Assembly (NCBI GenBank): GCA_964405335.1
Contig: CAYONP010000013.1
Span: forward strand, 1-64,000
Direction: 5' to 3'
DNA from: CAYONP01 sp964405335
Lineage (GTDB): Bacteria; Armatimonadota; UBA10988
Length of the DNA stretch: 64,000 bases
The position numbers and the translations under genes were made by a program. Below the pieces are notes generated by a model. It saw only the letters and a program-made list of their open reading frames with translations. It was not told where the DNA came from and ran no database searches. Positions 24,932-32,982 of the stretch are shown in pieces (position 1 is the first letter of the stretch; each line of letters opens with the position of its first letter).

Positions 24932-25043
24932 GTAGCGGCGCATCGCCATGCGCCCGGCGGCAGTGGCGTCGCGGTTTCGGCCCGGTGCCGTCCGCCCGGC
25001 GGCAGTGGCGTCGCGGTTTCGGCGCATTGCGATGCGCCGCTAC
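24932..25043. repeat. Composite repeat: 22-base inverted arms around two 31-base direct repeats
   Basis: Outer arms 24932-24953 and 25022-25043 are reverse complements at 21 of 22 positions. Inside, a 31-base unit beginning cgcccggcggcagtggcgtc occurs at 24951-24981 and 24993-25023, with 11 bases between. It fills most of the gap between the J-like gene and grpE. This is the only sizeable spacer inside the operon. Confidence 0.85.
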
Positions 25044-25080
25044 AGGCTTGGCGGTGGGCGAGAGAGGGACGATCAGGCGG

Positions 25081-25665
25081 ATGAGTCTGTCGGAGATCGC
25101 CGCGGCCGTGATCGGTCTGCGGGAGTCAACCTACAAGGATCACCAGCGATTCTCCGGTACCATCGGGGAATTGAGGCAGGCGGTGGAAGGAATGCAGGCG
25201 ACGGTCGACCAAACCCTTGACCGCCGTCTGGCGCAGGCCGCGCAGGCGGTGCGGGACGTCGAGCGGCGGCTCGACCACGAGTACGAGCGCCGGTACGAGG
25301 CGGTGCTGATGACCATCATCCAGGCGGTCGAGCGACTCGAGACCCTGGTCTCGACGGCGCGCGACTGCCACGACGTCGGCGAGCTGCAGGAACGCCTGCA
25401 TTCGTGCAGCGGCCCGCGCGACAGCCTGGTGCGGCTGCTCGACGAGGCGGGCGTGCGCTCGTTCAGTTCCGCGGGTGAGCCGTACGACCCGCATCGGCAT
25501 GAGGTCATTCGGCGCGAGCATCTCGACGACTGCGGGCACGAGTTCGTGCTGCAGGAACTGAAGCCGGGCTATCTTCGGGAGGGCACGGACCATACCCTGA
25601 TCCGGGCCAAGGTCATCGTGGCGGCGCCACCCGTTCCCATCATGGAGGGTAGGGCTGATGGCTAA
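25081..25665 (+). CDS. grpE: GrpE nucleotide-exchange factor
   Basis: 194 aa. The N-terminal half is a long coiled coil (about residues 20-110), and the C-terminal head contains the GrpE signature: SLVRLLDEAGVRSFSSAGEPYDPHRHEV and LQELKPGYLREGTDHTLIRAKVIVA. GrpE releases ADP from Hsp70. The first ATG after the composite repeat (25081) gives the best N-terminus. Its stop overlaps the hsp70 start by 8 bases, which supports function with that paralogue. The cell probably has another dnaK-grpE-dnaJ set elsewhere, but this cannot be seen here. Confidence 0.88.
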   Translation: MSLSEIAAAVIGLRESTYKDHQRFSGTIGELRQAVEGMQATVDQTLDRRLAQAAQAVRDVERRLDHEYERRYEAVLMTIIQAVERLETLVSTARDCHDVGELQERLHSCSGPRDSLVRLLDEAGVRSFSSAGEPYDPHRHEVIRREHLDDCGHEFVLQELKPGYLREGTDHTLIRAKVIVAAPPVPIMEGRADG

Positions 25666-27484
25666 CTACGTCGGCATCGACTTCGGAACGACCAATAGCG
25701 TCCTGTGCAACCTGGTCGAAGAGCCCACGCGGGTCGACGTGCAGATCGTCCGCAACGGCCTCGGCGAGGACTGGACCCCCTCCGCGGTGGCCGTCGGCGC
25801 CGGCTCCGAGTGGCTCTTCGGCCGCCCGGCCCGCGAGGCCAACACCCGCGAGAAGATTCTCTCGGTCAAACGCATCCTCGGCACCGACGAGAAGGTCTCG
25901 CTGGCCGGCCGCGACTACCGCACCGAGGCGATTGCCACCCTCGTCGTGCGGCATATGGTGATCGAGGCTCAGCAGCGGCTGGGCGAGCCGATCGAGGCGG
26001 CCGTGATCACCGTCCCGGCCAACTCCAAGGGCCTGCAGCGCAACGCCACCAAGCTGGCCGCCAACGCCGCCGGCCTGCGCGTGCTCAACCTGATCAACGA
26101 GCCCACCGCCGCGGCGATGGCCTACGGCCTCGGCCGCGCCGGCGCCGGCCGCGACCTGCGCGTGCTGGTCTACGACTTCGGCGGAGGCACCTTCGACGTG
26201 ACCCTGCTGCGCAGCCACCACGGCATCTTCGAAGAGGTCGCCAGCCGCGGCCTGGCCCGCTGCGGCGGCGACGACCTCGACGCCGCGCTGGCCGACTATC
26301 TGCGCGCCAACCAGCTCGCCGAACAGGGCGACCAGTTGCGCGAGCCGTACCCCGACCTGCGCCTGCGCCTGGCCTGCGAGCAGGCCAAGATCGCACTCTC
26401 CGACGCCGACACCGCGCGGCTCGACATCGAGGACCTGGTCCCCGGTGTGCACCTGCACGAGAGCGTCGAGCGGGCGCAGTTCACCGACCTGATCCGGCCG
26501 ATCATCGATCGCACCGGCGAGCCGGTCAGCGAAGTGCTCGCCGCCGCCGGCATCTCGGCCGACGACCTCGACCATGTGCTGCTGGTTGGGGGTACCAGCC
26601 GGGTGCCCTACGTCCGCGACTTTGTCGAGAACCTGCTTGGCCGGCCGGCGGAGCCGTTCGGTGAGATCGATCCGATGACCTGTGTCGCCGCCGGCGCGGC
26701 GATCGTCTCGGGCATCCTCCAGGGCGCGCCCCACATGGACGAGTACGACTACCAGGTCTGCCTCGAGCACTCGCTGTGCACCGACCCGGTCGATGTGATG
26801 ACCGGCCGCAAGTACCTCGAGCCGCTGATTGAGCATGGGACCAAGATCCCGAACCAGAGCTCGTCGGTCTACTTGCCGGTCGCCGACTACACCAAGGAGG
26901 TGGTGGTCAACATCTACGAGGGCAACGTCTATGACGACCTGCTGAGCGAAGAGAACGTCCGCATCGGCGAGGTGCGCGTGCCGCTCGACCCGCCGCGGCC
27001 GGCCGAGCAGTGCCCCGTCGAGGTGCAGTTCGAGTACAGCGAGGACGGCATCCTGACCGCCCGGGCGAAGGACCTGAAGATGGGCAAGACCTTCGCTCGG
27101 ATCATCGACTACAGCTCCGGCCACCTCGACCGCAACGAGCAGGAGTCGCTCCGCGAGCTGGTCACCAAGGCCTTTGGCGAGGCACCGCCGCAGGCGCTGC
27201 CGACCGTCGCCGAAGCCGCCGGCCCCGAGGTGACCGAGGCCAGGCAGGTGGCGCTGCCGAAGGCCTCGGCCGACATGCCGGCCGAGCTGCGCGAAGCGCT
27301 CGACCGCATCGGCATGGCCGACAAGGTGCTCGGACAGCTCGAAGACGAGGCCGAGGCCGGTCAGTTGCGCCAGCTCCGCAATCAGCTCGCCGAGGCGCTG
27401 GACGGCGTCACCCCGGTGACCGAGGTCAGCCGCCTCGACCAGGAGCTGGCCGCCGAGTTGATGTTCTTCGACTACCTGCTGTGA
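25658..27484 (+). CDS. Hsp70/DnaK-family chaperone
   Basis: 608-aa Hsp70. ATPase motifs: VGIDFGTTNSV (5-15), AVITVPANSKGLQR, INEPTAAAMAYGLG, VYDFGGGTFDVTLL (about 168-181) and VLLVGGTSRVP. The substrate-binding part is divergent: after the linker it has VCLEHSLCTDPVDVMTG and PLIEHGTKIPNQSS, and the lid is short, ending LMFFDYLL, with no acidic DnaK-type tail (about 640 aa in true DnaK). It overlaps grpE by 8 bases and the next gene by GTGA. This looks like a specialised Hsp70, not the housekeeping DnaK, working with the TPR and J-like partners. Confidence 0.93.
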   Translation: MANYVGIDFGTTNSVLCNLVEEPTRVDVQIVRNGLGEDWTPSAVAVGAGSEWLFGRPAREANTREKILSVKRILGTDEKVSLAGRDYRTEAIATLVVRHMVIEAQQRLGEPIEAAVITVPANSKGLQRNATKLAANAAGLRVLNLINEPTAAAMAYGLGRAGAGRDLRVLVYDFGGGTFDVTLLRSHHGIFEEVASRGLARCGGDDLDAALADYLRANQLAEQGDQLREPYPDLRLRLACEQAKIALSDADTARLDIEDLVPGVHLHESVERAQFTDLIRPIIDRTGEPVSEVLAAAGISADDLDHVLLVGGTSRVPYVRDFVENLLGRPAEPFGEIDPMTCVAAGAAIVSGILQGAPHMDEYDYQVCLEHSLCTDPVDVMTGRKYLEPLIEHGTKIPNQSSSVYLPVADYTKEVVVNIYEGNVYDDLLSEENVRIGEVRVPLDPPRPAEQCPVEVQFEYSEDGILTARAKDLKMGKTFARIIDYSSGHLDRNEQESLRELVTKAFGEAPPQALPTVAEAAGPEVTEARQVALPKASADMPAELREALDRIGMADKVLGQLEDEAEAGQLRQLRNQLAEALDGVTPVTEVSRLDQELAAELMFFDYLL

Positions 27485-28224
27485 GCGAGCTCGACGAACT
27501 CGCCCTGCTCGAAGCCGAACTGCGCGAGGCCGAGCAGTTGGTCTGCCCGGCCTGCCGGCTGGCCCAGTCGCCCGAGCACGACACCTGCCAGCGCTGCGGC
27601 GCCGACCTGGCCCTCCTGGCCGGCGCGCTGCGCGAGGCCGCGGAACGCAAGCAGGTGCTCTACCGCGAGCTGCTCGACGGCGACACGGTCGGCGCGCTGA
27701 CCCAGCTCGACCGCATCGTGCAGCTCACCGGCCCGACGCTCGAGCTGGCCGCGCTGCGCAAGATGATCCGCGGCAGCATCGTGCCGATCGAGGTGGTCAA
27801 CGAGCTGCGCGAAGAGGCCGAGAGCGAACTCGAGCCGGGCGAGGTCTACCACGGCCCGGAGGACGGCGATCCGCTCACCCCGCCGCTCGACCCGCTGCGC
27901 GGTGTTTATGACCAGATGCTCGACGACGAGCCTGCGGCGGTCGTCTTCACCGCGCCCGAGCCGGAGGACGAGGTTACCGTCACCGTCTCGACCGCCGACG
28001 AGAGCGCGCCGGCCGCGGGTGAGCCGCCCGTCGAGGTGCGCATCGACGGCGCGCCGGTCGACGCCGCGCCGCGGCCGAGCAAGCCCGCCAAGCTGCCGCT
28101 GGCCTTCCGGCTGCTGGCCAATCCGAAACGGGCGCTGGCCGGGCTGGTCATCGTCTTGCTCGTCGTCGCCGCTGCGCTGGTCGGCCTCGGCTATGCCGTC
28201 GGCCTGAGCGTGGCCGGTCGTTAG
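27481..28224 (+). CDS. Tail-anchored zinc-ribbon protein of the Hsp70 operon
   Basis: 247 aa. An acidic N-terminus is followed by a CxxC...CxxC ribbon (CPACRLAQSPEHDTCQRC, about 22-39), a helical region to about 120, a low-complexity acidic/Pro linker, and one C-terminal membrane helix (ALAGLVIVLLVVAAALVGLGYAVGL, about 216-240) with a very short tail. The GTG start overlaps the hsp70 stop as GTGA. It could anchor the chaperone system on the cytoplasmic face of the membrane. No family recognised. Confidence 0.8.
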   Translation: MSELDELALLEAELREAEQLVCPACRLAQSPEHDTCQRCGADLALLAGALREAAERKQVLYRELLDGDTVGALTQLDRIVQLTGPTLELAALRKMIRGSIVPIEVVNELREEAESELEPGEVYHGPEDGDPLTPPLDPLRGVYDQMLDDEPAAVVFTAPEPEDEVTVTVSTADESAPAAGEPPVEVRIDGAPVDAAPRPSKPAKLPLAFRLLANPKRALAGLVIVLLVVAAALVGLGYAVGLSVAGR

Positions 28225-28225
28225 C

Positions 28226-28816
28226 GTGGCCCGCTACGGCCTGTTCGGCGGGACCTTCGATCCCCCGCACCTGGCCCACGTGCGGATCGCCGCGGCGGCG
28301 TTCGATCATCTCTCCCTCGATCAGTTGGTGATTGTGCCCTGCCACGTTCCACCCCTCAAGCGCCCCGCCCGTGCGACGCCCGAGCAGCGGCTGGCAATGT
28401 GCCGGTTGGCGTTCGACCGGCCCGGTTTCGTGGTCGACCCGATTGAGCTGAGCCGACCCGGCCCGAGCTATACCGCCGACACGCTGGCGGCGCTGGCGGC
28501 CTCGCGGCCGGGCGACTGGTGGCTAATCCTCGGCTCCGACGCGCTGGCCGACTTCCCTCGCTGGCGTTCGCCCGAGGCGATCCTCGCGCTGGCCCGCTTG
28601 GCGGTGGTCGAGCGGCTCGGTGACGACCTGGCCGAGTTGATCGCCCACTTGCCGAACAGCGTTCGATCGCGGCTGGAGGTGGTGCCGAGCCGAGCCACCG
28701 GGCTGGCCTCGACGGCTGTCCGCGACGCGGCGGCCGAACAGCGTTCGGTTGCCGAACAGGTCCCCGAAAGTGTTGCCGCGTTCATCGCGAAACATCGCCT
28801 CTACACCGGTGCCTAA
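28226..28816 (+). CDS. nadD: Nicotinate-nucleotide adenylyltransferase
   Basis: 196-aa NadD, converts nicotinate mononucleotide and ATP to deamido-NAD in NAD synthesis. Signature GGTFDPPHLAH (8-18, the HxGH motif with Ala for Gly), VPPLKRPARATPEQRLAM, the ILGSDALADFPRWRSPEAIL loop, and a C-terminal S-T-x-VR-type segment (LASTAVRDAA). GTG 28226 starts one base after the previous stop. It is the usual partner of LytR_C and RsfS genes in many bacteria, and a LytR_C gene indeed follows. Confidence 0.95.
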   Translation: MARYGLFGGTFDPPHLAHVRIAAAAFDHLSLDQLVIVPCHVPPLKRPARATPEQRLAMCRLAFDRPGFVVDPIELSRPGPSYTADTLAALAASRPGDWWLILGSDALADFPRWRSPEAILALARLAVVERLGDDLAELIAHLPNSVRSRLEVVPSRATGLASTAVRDAAAEQRSVAEQVPESVAAFIAKHRLYTGA

Positions 28817-28877
28817 CCATCACCAACGGCCGGACGGTGCGTCGGCCGGGCACCTGGCAGGGCAGGACGGCACAGCG

Positions 28878-29912
28878 GTGAGAGGTGGCCAGCGCCGGCG
28901 TACGATCCAGCAACGACGGGCGCCGCGGCGCCCCCGCCGCCGGCTGAGGATCGGGCGCCTGGCCTTCCTGGTCGTGCTCGCCGGGCTCTGCGGCGCCGCC
29001 GGCGGGTATCACGACCGGCCAGACGCGCCGGCCGAACCTGCACCACTCAGCGACCAGCCGAGTCATCTCCTGCTCGTTGTCACCGGCGCAGACACCCCAC
29101 CCCGCGCCGAGCTGCTGGCCTTGGTGACACTCGATCCCATCGCCGGCGTGACCGCGCCGCGCGCCCTCTCACCGGCTGCCGAGGCGACCCTTGCCGGCCA
29201 CGGGCCGACGGCGCTGCGCGACGCCTACGCCGCCGGCGGCATCAAGCTGACCGCCAAGGCCGTGGCGAATCTGCACCAGCACGATATCCACCACTATCTG
29301 GAGTGCGATCCGGCCGGACTCGCCGGCCTGGTCGAGGCCGTCGGCGGCGTCGAGTTGTCGCCGGGTCGGCGGCTCGGCGGGGCCGAGGCGGCACGTCTGG
29401 CCCTCGACGCCGGCGACGGTGAGGCGGAGCTGCTGGCACGGCAGGAACAGCTCGTGGCGGCGCTGCTGACCCAGCTCGGCGCGGCCGATCAGTCGGCGCT
29501 GCCCGGCGCGCTGGCCGGCCTGGCCGGCCACCTGAGCACCTCGCTGACGCCCGCGCAGTTCGCCTGGCTGGCCGGCCACGCGGCTCGGCCGCCGGCGACA
29601 CCTTCGCTCCGGCCCGAGGTGACCGTCTACAACGGCAGCGATCGGTTGGGCCTCGAGCGCGTGGTCTGCCGCCGGCTGGCCGAGCTGGGGTATCGAGCGG
29701 TGCCCGGCGCGGTCCCGGTGGTGGCGGCGACCGAGCGAACGACGGTCTACCCGGTCGATCCGGGCGATGCGGCGGCGCGTCTGGCCGGGCTGCTCGGCGC
29801 GCCTGTGGCCGGCGCGCCACGCCCCGCGGCGATGGCGCCGGCCAGTGTCGAGGCGGTCGAGGGCGTGCCGCGGGTGGTCCTGGTGGTCGGCAGCGACTGG
29901 CCCGAGCGGTAG
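28878..29912 (+). CDS. LCP/LytR_C-like envelope protein, divergent
   Basis: About 344 aa from GTG 28878. A very basic N-terminus and one membrane helix (IGRLAFLVVLAGLCGAAGG) are followed by a reduced LCP-like region (LTAKAVANLHQHDIHHYLECDPAGLAGLVEAVGGVELSPG resembles the 'vdalGGV' segment) and a C-terminal LytR_C domain (EVTVYNGSDRLGLERVVCRRLAELGYRAV). The LCP part lacks the Arg/Asp set of active phosphotransferases as far as can be seen, so enzyme activity is doubtful. It is preceded by nadD as in many genomes. Its TAG stop abuts the convergent sufU stop (TAGCTA). Confidence 0.75.
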   Translation: MRGGQRRRTIQQRRAPRRPRRRLRIGRLAFLVVLAGLCGAAGGYHDRPDAPAEPAPLSDQPSHLLLVVTGADTPPRAELLALVTLDPIAGVTAPRALSPAAEATLAGHGPTALRDAYAAGGIKLTAKAVANLHQHDIHHYLECDPAGLAGLVEAVGGVELSPGRRLGGAEAARLALDAGDGEAELLARQEQLVAALLTQLGAADQSALPGALAGLAGHLSTSLTPAQFAWLAGHAARPPATPSLRPEVTVYNGSDRLGLERVVCRRLAELGYRAVPGAVPVVAATERTTVYPVDPGDAAARLAGLLGAPVAGAPRPAAMAPASVEAVEGVPRVVLVVGSDWPER

Positions 29913-30332
29913 CTACTCGTGGTCGAGCCCGAGCGCTTCGGCGACCGCCTCCCAGCCGAGCGTGGCGCAGGGCACGCGGGCGGGGAACTGCTTCACTCCC
30001 TGCAGCGCCACCATGTCGCCGAGCAGCTCCTCGTCCGGCTGCTCGCCGTGCAGCATGGCGCGGAACGAGAGGTAGAGGTCGCGCACCTCGGCCACGCTTT
30101 TGCCGGTCAGCGCCTCGGTCATCATCGACAGGCTGGCCTGCGAGATGCTGCAGCCGGTGCCCTGGAACCGGATTTCGGCGATCCGGTCGCCGTCGAGGCG
30201 CAGGCTGACCGTCGCCTTGTCGCCGCAACTGGCGTGGACCTGGTGTGCCTCGACTCCGTCCTCCACATGACCGACATTCTGCGGCCGGCGGTAGTGCTCG
30301 AGGATCAGCTCCTGGTAGAGGTCAGCGAACAA
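29913..30332 (-). CDS. sufU: SufU-type iron-sulfur scaffold / sulfur acceptor
   Basis: 139 aa from TTG 30332, which is 9 bases after AGGAGG; TTG 30338 is only 3 bases away and less likely. Conserved Cys36 and Asp38 (ASCGDK), Cys61 (GTGCSIS) and the third Cys (RVPCATLGWEAV) bind zinc in SufU, which takes the persulfide from SufS. The insertion between residues 61 and 121 is the SufU hallmark, distinguishing it from IscU. The start is inside the 3' end of sufS, so the pair is translationally coupled. Confidence 0.93.
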   Translation of the reverse strand: MFADLYQELILEHYRRPQNVGHVEDGVEAHQVHASCGDKATVSLRLDGDRIAEIRFQGTGCSISQASLSMMTEALTGKSVAEVRDLYLSFRAMLHGEQPDEELLGDMVALQGVKQFPARVPCATLGWEAVAEALGLDHE

Positions 30333-31554
30333 GGCCAAACACCTCCTGCACCGCCGCGATGGCGGTCACCAGCCGGTCGATGTCGCTCGCCTGGTTGGTC
30401 AGGTAGAAACTCGCCCGCGCGCTCGACGGCACATCGAACAGGCTGTGCAGCGGCTGCGCGCAGTGATGCCCCGCGCGGATGCAGACCCCGTGAGCATCGA
30501 GCACCTGCGCCACGTCGTGCGGATGGCAGCCCTCGACGCTGAACGCCACCGGTCCGAGCCGACGGGTGCGCGGGCCGTAGACCGTCACGCCGTCACAGGC
30601 GTCGAGCGCGGCGCAGGCCGCCTCGGTCAACTGCTGCGTGTGGTCGCGAACCGCGCCGAGGCCGATGCCGTCGAGATACTCACACGCCGCGCCGAGTCCG
30701 ATCGCCTCGGCAATCGGCGGCGTGCCCGCCTCGAACCGGTGCGGCACGCTGTTCCAGGTCGAGTTGGTCCAATCGACCTCGAGGATCATGTCGCCGCCGC
30801 CCTCGATCGGCTCCATCTCGGCCAGCCGCTCGGGCCGGCCAATCAGGCAACCGATGCCCGTCGGCCCGCACATCTTGTGCCCGCTGAAGGCGAGGAAATC
30901 GCACCCGAGCCCGGCGAAGTCGACCGGCATGTGGCCGACTGCCTGCGCCGCGTCGATCAGCACCGCCGCTCCGGCGGCATGAGCGCGGGCGATCAGCTCC
31001 TCGACCGGATTGATCGCGCCGAGGACGTTGGAGACCTGCGCCACCGAGACGATGCGGACCCGCCCGTCGAGCACGCGGTCGAGGCTGTCGAGGTCCCAGG
31101 TCAGGTCGTCGGGATGCAGCTCGATGAAGCGCAGCTCGGCACCGGTGCGGCGAGTGGCAATCTGCCACGAGACCAGGTTGGCGTGGTGCTCGGCGCGGCT
31201 GACCACAATCGCGTCACCCGGCTGCAACCGCGGCACGGCCCAGCCCTGGACGGCCAGATTGATGGCCGAGGTGGCGCCGCGGGCGAAGACGACACAGCGC
31301 TCGCTGGGCGCGCCGATGAACCGGGCGATGCGCTCGCGGGCGGCCTCGTAACGATCGGTCGCCTCCTGGCTGAGGGTGTGCAAGCCACGGTGGACGTTGG
31401 CCCGGTAGTGCCGGTAGAAGTCGTCCATCGCTGCGAGGACCGGCTCGGGAGTGAGCGACGAAGCGGCGTTGTCGAGGTAGACGAGCGGCTGTCCATTGAC
31501 CTCACGGGCGAGGATCGGGAAGTCGCGACGAACTCTGTCGAACGCATCCGGCAT
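30322..31554 (-). CDS. sufS: Cysteine desulfurase SufS
   Basis: 410-aa group II cysteine desulfurase, PLP enzyme mobilising sulfur from cysteine for Fe-S assembly. Motifs: YLDNAASSLTP, TSAINLAVQGW, EHHANLVSWQ, PLP lysine in FSGHKMCGPTGIG, and the catalytic Cys in RAGHHCAQPL. It ends with a short hydrophobic tail that overlaps sufU by 11 bases. No sufBCD genes are nearby in the window. A TATACT hexamer at 31614-31609 may be the promoter -10. Confidence 0.96.
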   Translation of the reverse strand: MPDAFDRVRRDFPILAREVNGQPLVYLDNAASSLTPEPVLAAMDDFYRHYRANVHRGLHTLSQEATDRYEAARERIARFIGAPSERCVVFARGATSAINLAVQGWAVPRLQPGDAIVVSRAEHHANLVSWQIATRRTGAELRFIELHPDDLTWDLDSLDRVLDGRVRIVSVAQVSNVLGAINPVEELIARAHAAGAAVLIDAAQAVGHMPVDFAGLGCDFLAFSGHKMCGPTGIGCLIGRPERLAEMEPIEGGGDMILEVDWTNSTWNSVPHRFEAGTPPIAEAIGLGAACEYLDGIGLGAVRDHTQQLTEAACAALDACDGVTVYGPRTRRLGPVAFSVEGCHPHDVAQVLDAHGVCIRAGHHCAQPLHSLFDVPSSARASFYLTNQASDIDRLVTAIAAVQEVFGLVR

Positions 31555-31608
31555 GTGGCAGCCTGGTCAGCGGCGCGAACGGAAGCGAAGTCGGCGGCGC
31601 CTGGGGGT

Positions 31609-31614
31609 AGTATA
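31609..31614 (-). promoter_or_regulatory. Candidate -10 box for sufSU
   Basis: TATACT on the minus strand, 55 bases upstream of the sufS ATG. No good -35 is seen at 16-18 bases; it falls at the edge of the palindromic repeat at 31638. An extended or activator-dependent promoter is possible. Confidence 0.35.
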
Positions 31615-31637
31615 ACACTCGCCCGGCGGCATCCCCC

Positions 31638-31720
31638 GGGGTCAGGTCCCGAGATCAACCAGATCGTTACGATTTCGCCTCGGCATAGTAACAAGAAACG
31701 TGGAATCGAGACCTGACCCC
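31638..31720. repeat. REP-like inverted repeat with GGGGTCAGGTC arms
   Basis: Arms ggggtcaggtcccga (31638-31652) and tcgagacctgacccc (31706-31720) are complementary at 14 of 15 positions. The right half encodes the last 17 or so residues and the stop of the DUF433 gene. This is a different family from the palindromes around the RAYT at 3.5-4.2 kb. Confidence 0.8.
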
Positions 31721-31945
31721 TCGCCGACCGTCGACGTACCGCACTCTGGCCAGCTCCGCGGCGTACGCCAGCACCGCCGGGACGTGCTCCGGCACCAGCA
31801 TGGGATAGCTACGCAGAATCTCGTCCGCCGTGAGACCTGCGGCCGGGTTGGCCAGCACCACCGAGGCCGTCACTCGCGTTCCCGCGCAACACGGCTCGCC
31901 GTGACACACCTCCGGCTGGACCGAAATCCACTCGCGCCAGTCCAT
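31667..31945 (-). CDS. DUF433 (VapB-like antitoxin type) protein with repeat-encoded tail
   Basis: 92 aa. The DUF433 helix-turn-helix is clear: PEVCHGEPCCAGTRVTASVVLANPAAGLTADEILRSYPMLVPEHVPAVLAYAAEL. Such proteins usually sit next to a PIN-like DUF5615 toxin, but none is here, so it is an orphan. The C-terminal GVRSRFHVSCYYAEAKS lies in the REP-like element and is likely not native; the normal end would be just after AAELAR. ATG 31945 has GGAGC 5 bases upstream. It probably binds DNA; target unknown. Confidence 0.8.
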   Translation of the reverse strand: MDWREWISVQPEVCHGEPCCAGTRVTASVVLANPAAGLTADEILRSYPMLVPEHVPAVLAYAAELARVRYVDGRRGVRSRFHVSCYYAEAKS

Positions 31946-31969
31946 CACTCGCTCCGGCCCAATGCTACC

Positions 31970-32917
31970 TCAATACCCCGCCGCGCGGTCGACCAGGTTC
32001 AGCAGCGGCTCGCCCGCAAGGTAGCGACGAAGCTGGGTGCAGAAGAGCTTCAGCCGATGCTCGTGCACGCGGTCGGACCAGCCGGCGTTGTGCGGCGTGA
32101 TGATCACCTGCGACAGCGACCAGAGCGGGCTCTCGGCCGGCAGCGGCTCCTGCTCGAAGACGTCGAGCCCGGCGCCGGCCAGGCGGCCGTCACACAGGCG
32201 CTCGGTCAGTGCCGCCTCGTCGATGATCGCCCCGCGGGCGATGTTGAGCACCACCGCGTGCGGCGGCAGACGGTCAAGCGCCTCCGCGTCGAGCAGGTGG
32301 CGCGTGGCCGGCGTCAGTGCCGCGGCGACCAGCACCTGGTCGCACTCGGGCAACATGGCCAGCAGGCCGTCGCGCCCGTGGTAGAGCGCGTCGACGTGCT
32401 CGATGGCACCGCCCTCACGCCGCTTGTGGCCGAGCACTCTCATGCCGAAGCCGAGCTTGGCGATCTTCGCGGTGGCCCGGCCGATGCTGCCCAGCCCGAC
32501 GATGCCGAGCGCGCGGTCGGTGATCTCGACAGGTGTCGGCAGCCGCTCCCAGCGCGACTCGACGCTTGCCCGCACGGCCACGCCGATCTGCCGCCGCAGC
32601 GCCAGCAGCAGGCCGAGCGCGTGTTCGGCAATCGGCTGGCCATACACGCCCGCGCTGCTGGTCAGGAGCAGGTCCGGGTAGTCGCGGGTCCACTCGACGA
32701 ACAGCTCCATGCCGGCCGAAGCCGAGTGGAGCCAGCGCAGCGACCTCGCCACCGGCAGGATCTCGGGCAGCCGCCCGCCGCCGAAGATCACCTCACACTC
32801 AACCACCTCGTCGAGCAGCGTTTCGGCGCTCGGCCGGACGAAGGTCGCGCCGGGCGCGGCGGCGGCCAGGCGCGGGTCGGCCGGGTCGATGCCGTTGACG
32901 TTGATCACCACCTTCAT
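31970..32917 (-). CDS. D-2-hydroxyacid dehydrogenase (NAD-dependent)
   Basis: 315 aa, two Rossmann-like domains. NAD site GIVGLGSIGRATAKIA (about 139-154), catalytic Arg in NIARGAIID, Glu in FEQEPLP and His in TPHNAGW. The family reduces 2-oxoacids such as glyoxylate, hydroxypyruvate or phenylpyruvate; the exact substrate cannot be told. The N-terminus MKVVINVNG is the natural start. It is divergent from the GH5 gene with 65 bases between, and may be cotranscribed with the downstream DUF433 gene 24 bases away. Confidence 0.92.
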   Translation of the reverse strand: MKVVINVNGIDPADPRLAAAAPGATFVRPSAETLLDEVVECEVIFGGGRLPEILPVARSLRWLHSASAGMELFVEWTRDYPDLLLTSSAGVYGQPIAEHALGLLLALRRQIGVAVRASVESRWERLPTPVEITDRALGIVGLGSIGRATAKIAKLGFGMRVLGHKRREGGAIEHVDALYHGRDGLLAMLPECDQVLVAAALTPATRHLLDAEALDRLPPHAVVLNIARGAIIDEAALTERLCDGRLAGAGLDVFEQEPLPAESPLWSLSQVIITPHNAGWSDRVHEHRLKLFCTQLRRYLAGEPLLNLVDRAAGY

Positions 32918-32982
32918 GCGCGGGTCGCCTCCGCCCGATAGGATTGCGCCGCCGCGTGGCGAAGTCAGCGGCGGAGCCAGAT

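Noticed and set aside
24951..25023. Two 31-base direct repeats, considered as a CRISPR array
   Set aside because: Only two copies with an 11-base gap and no cas genes nearby; better explained as part of a composite repeat.
31667..31948. Toxin-antitoxin pair at the DUF433 gene
   Set aside because: No DUF5615 or PIN-type partner is found on either side; the gene is kept as an orphan.
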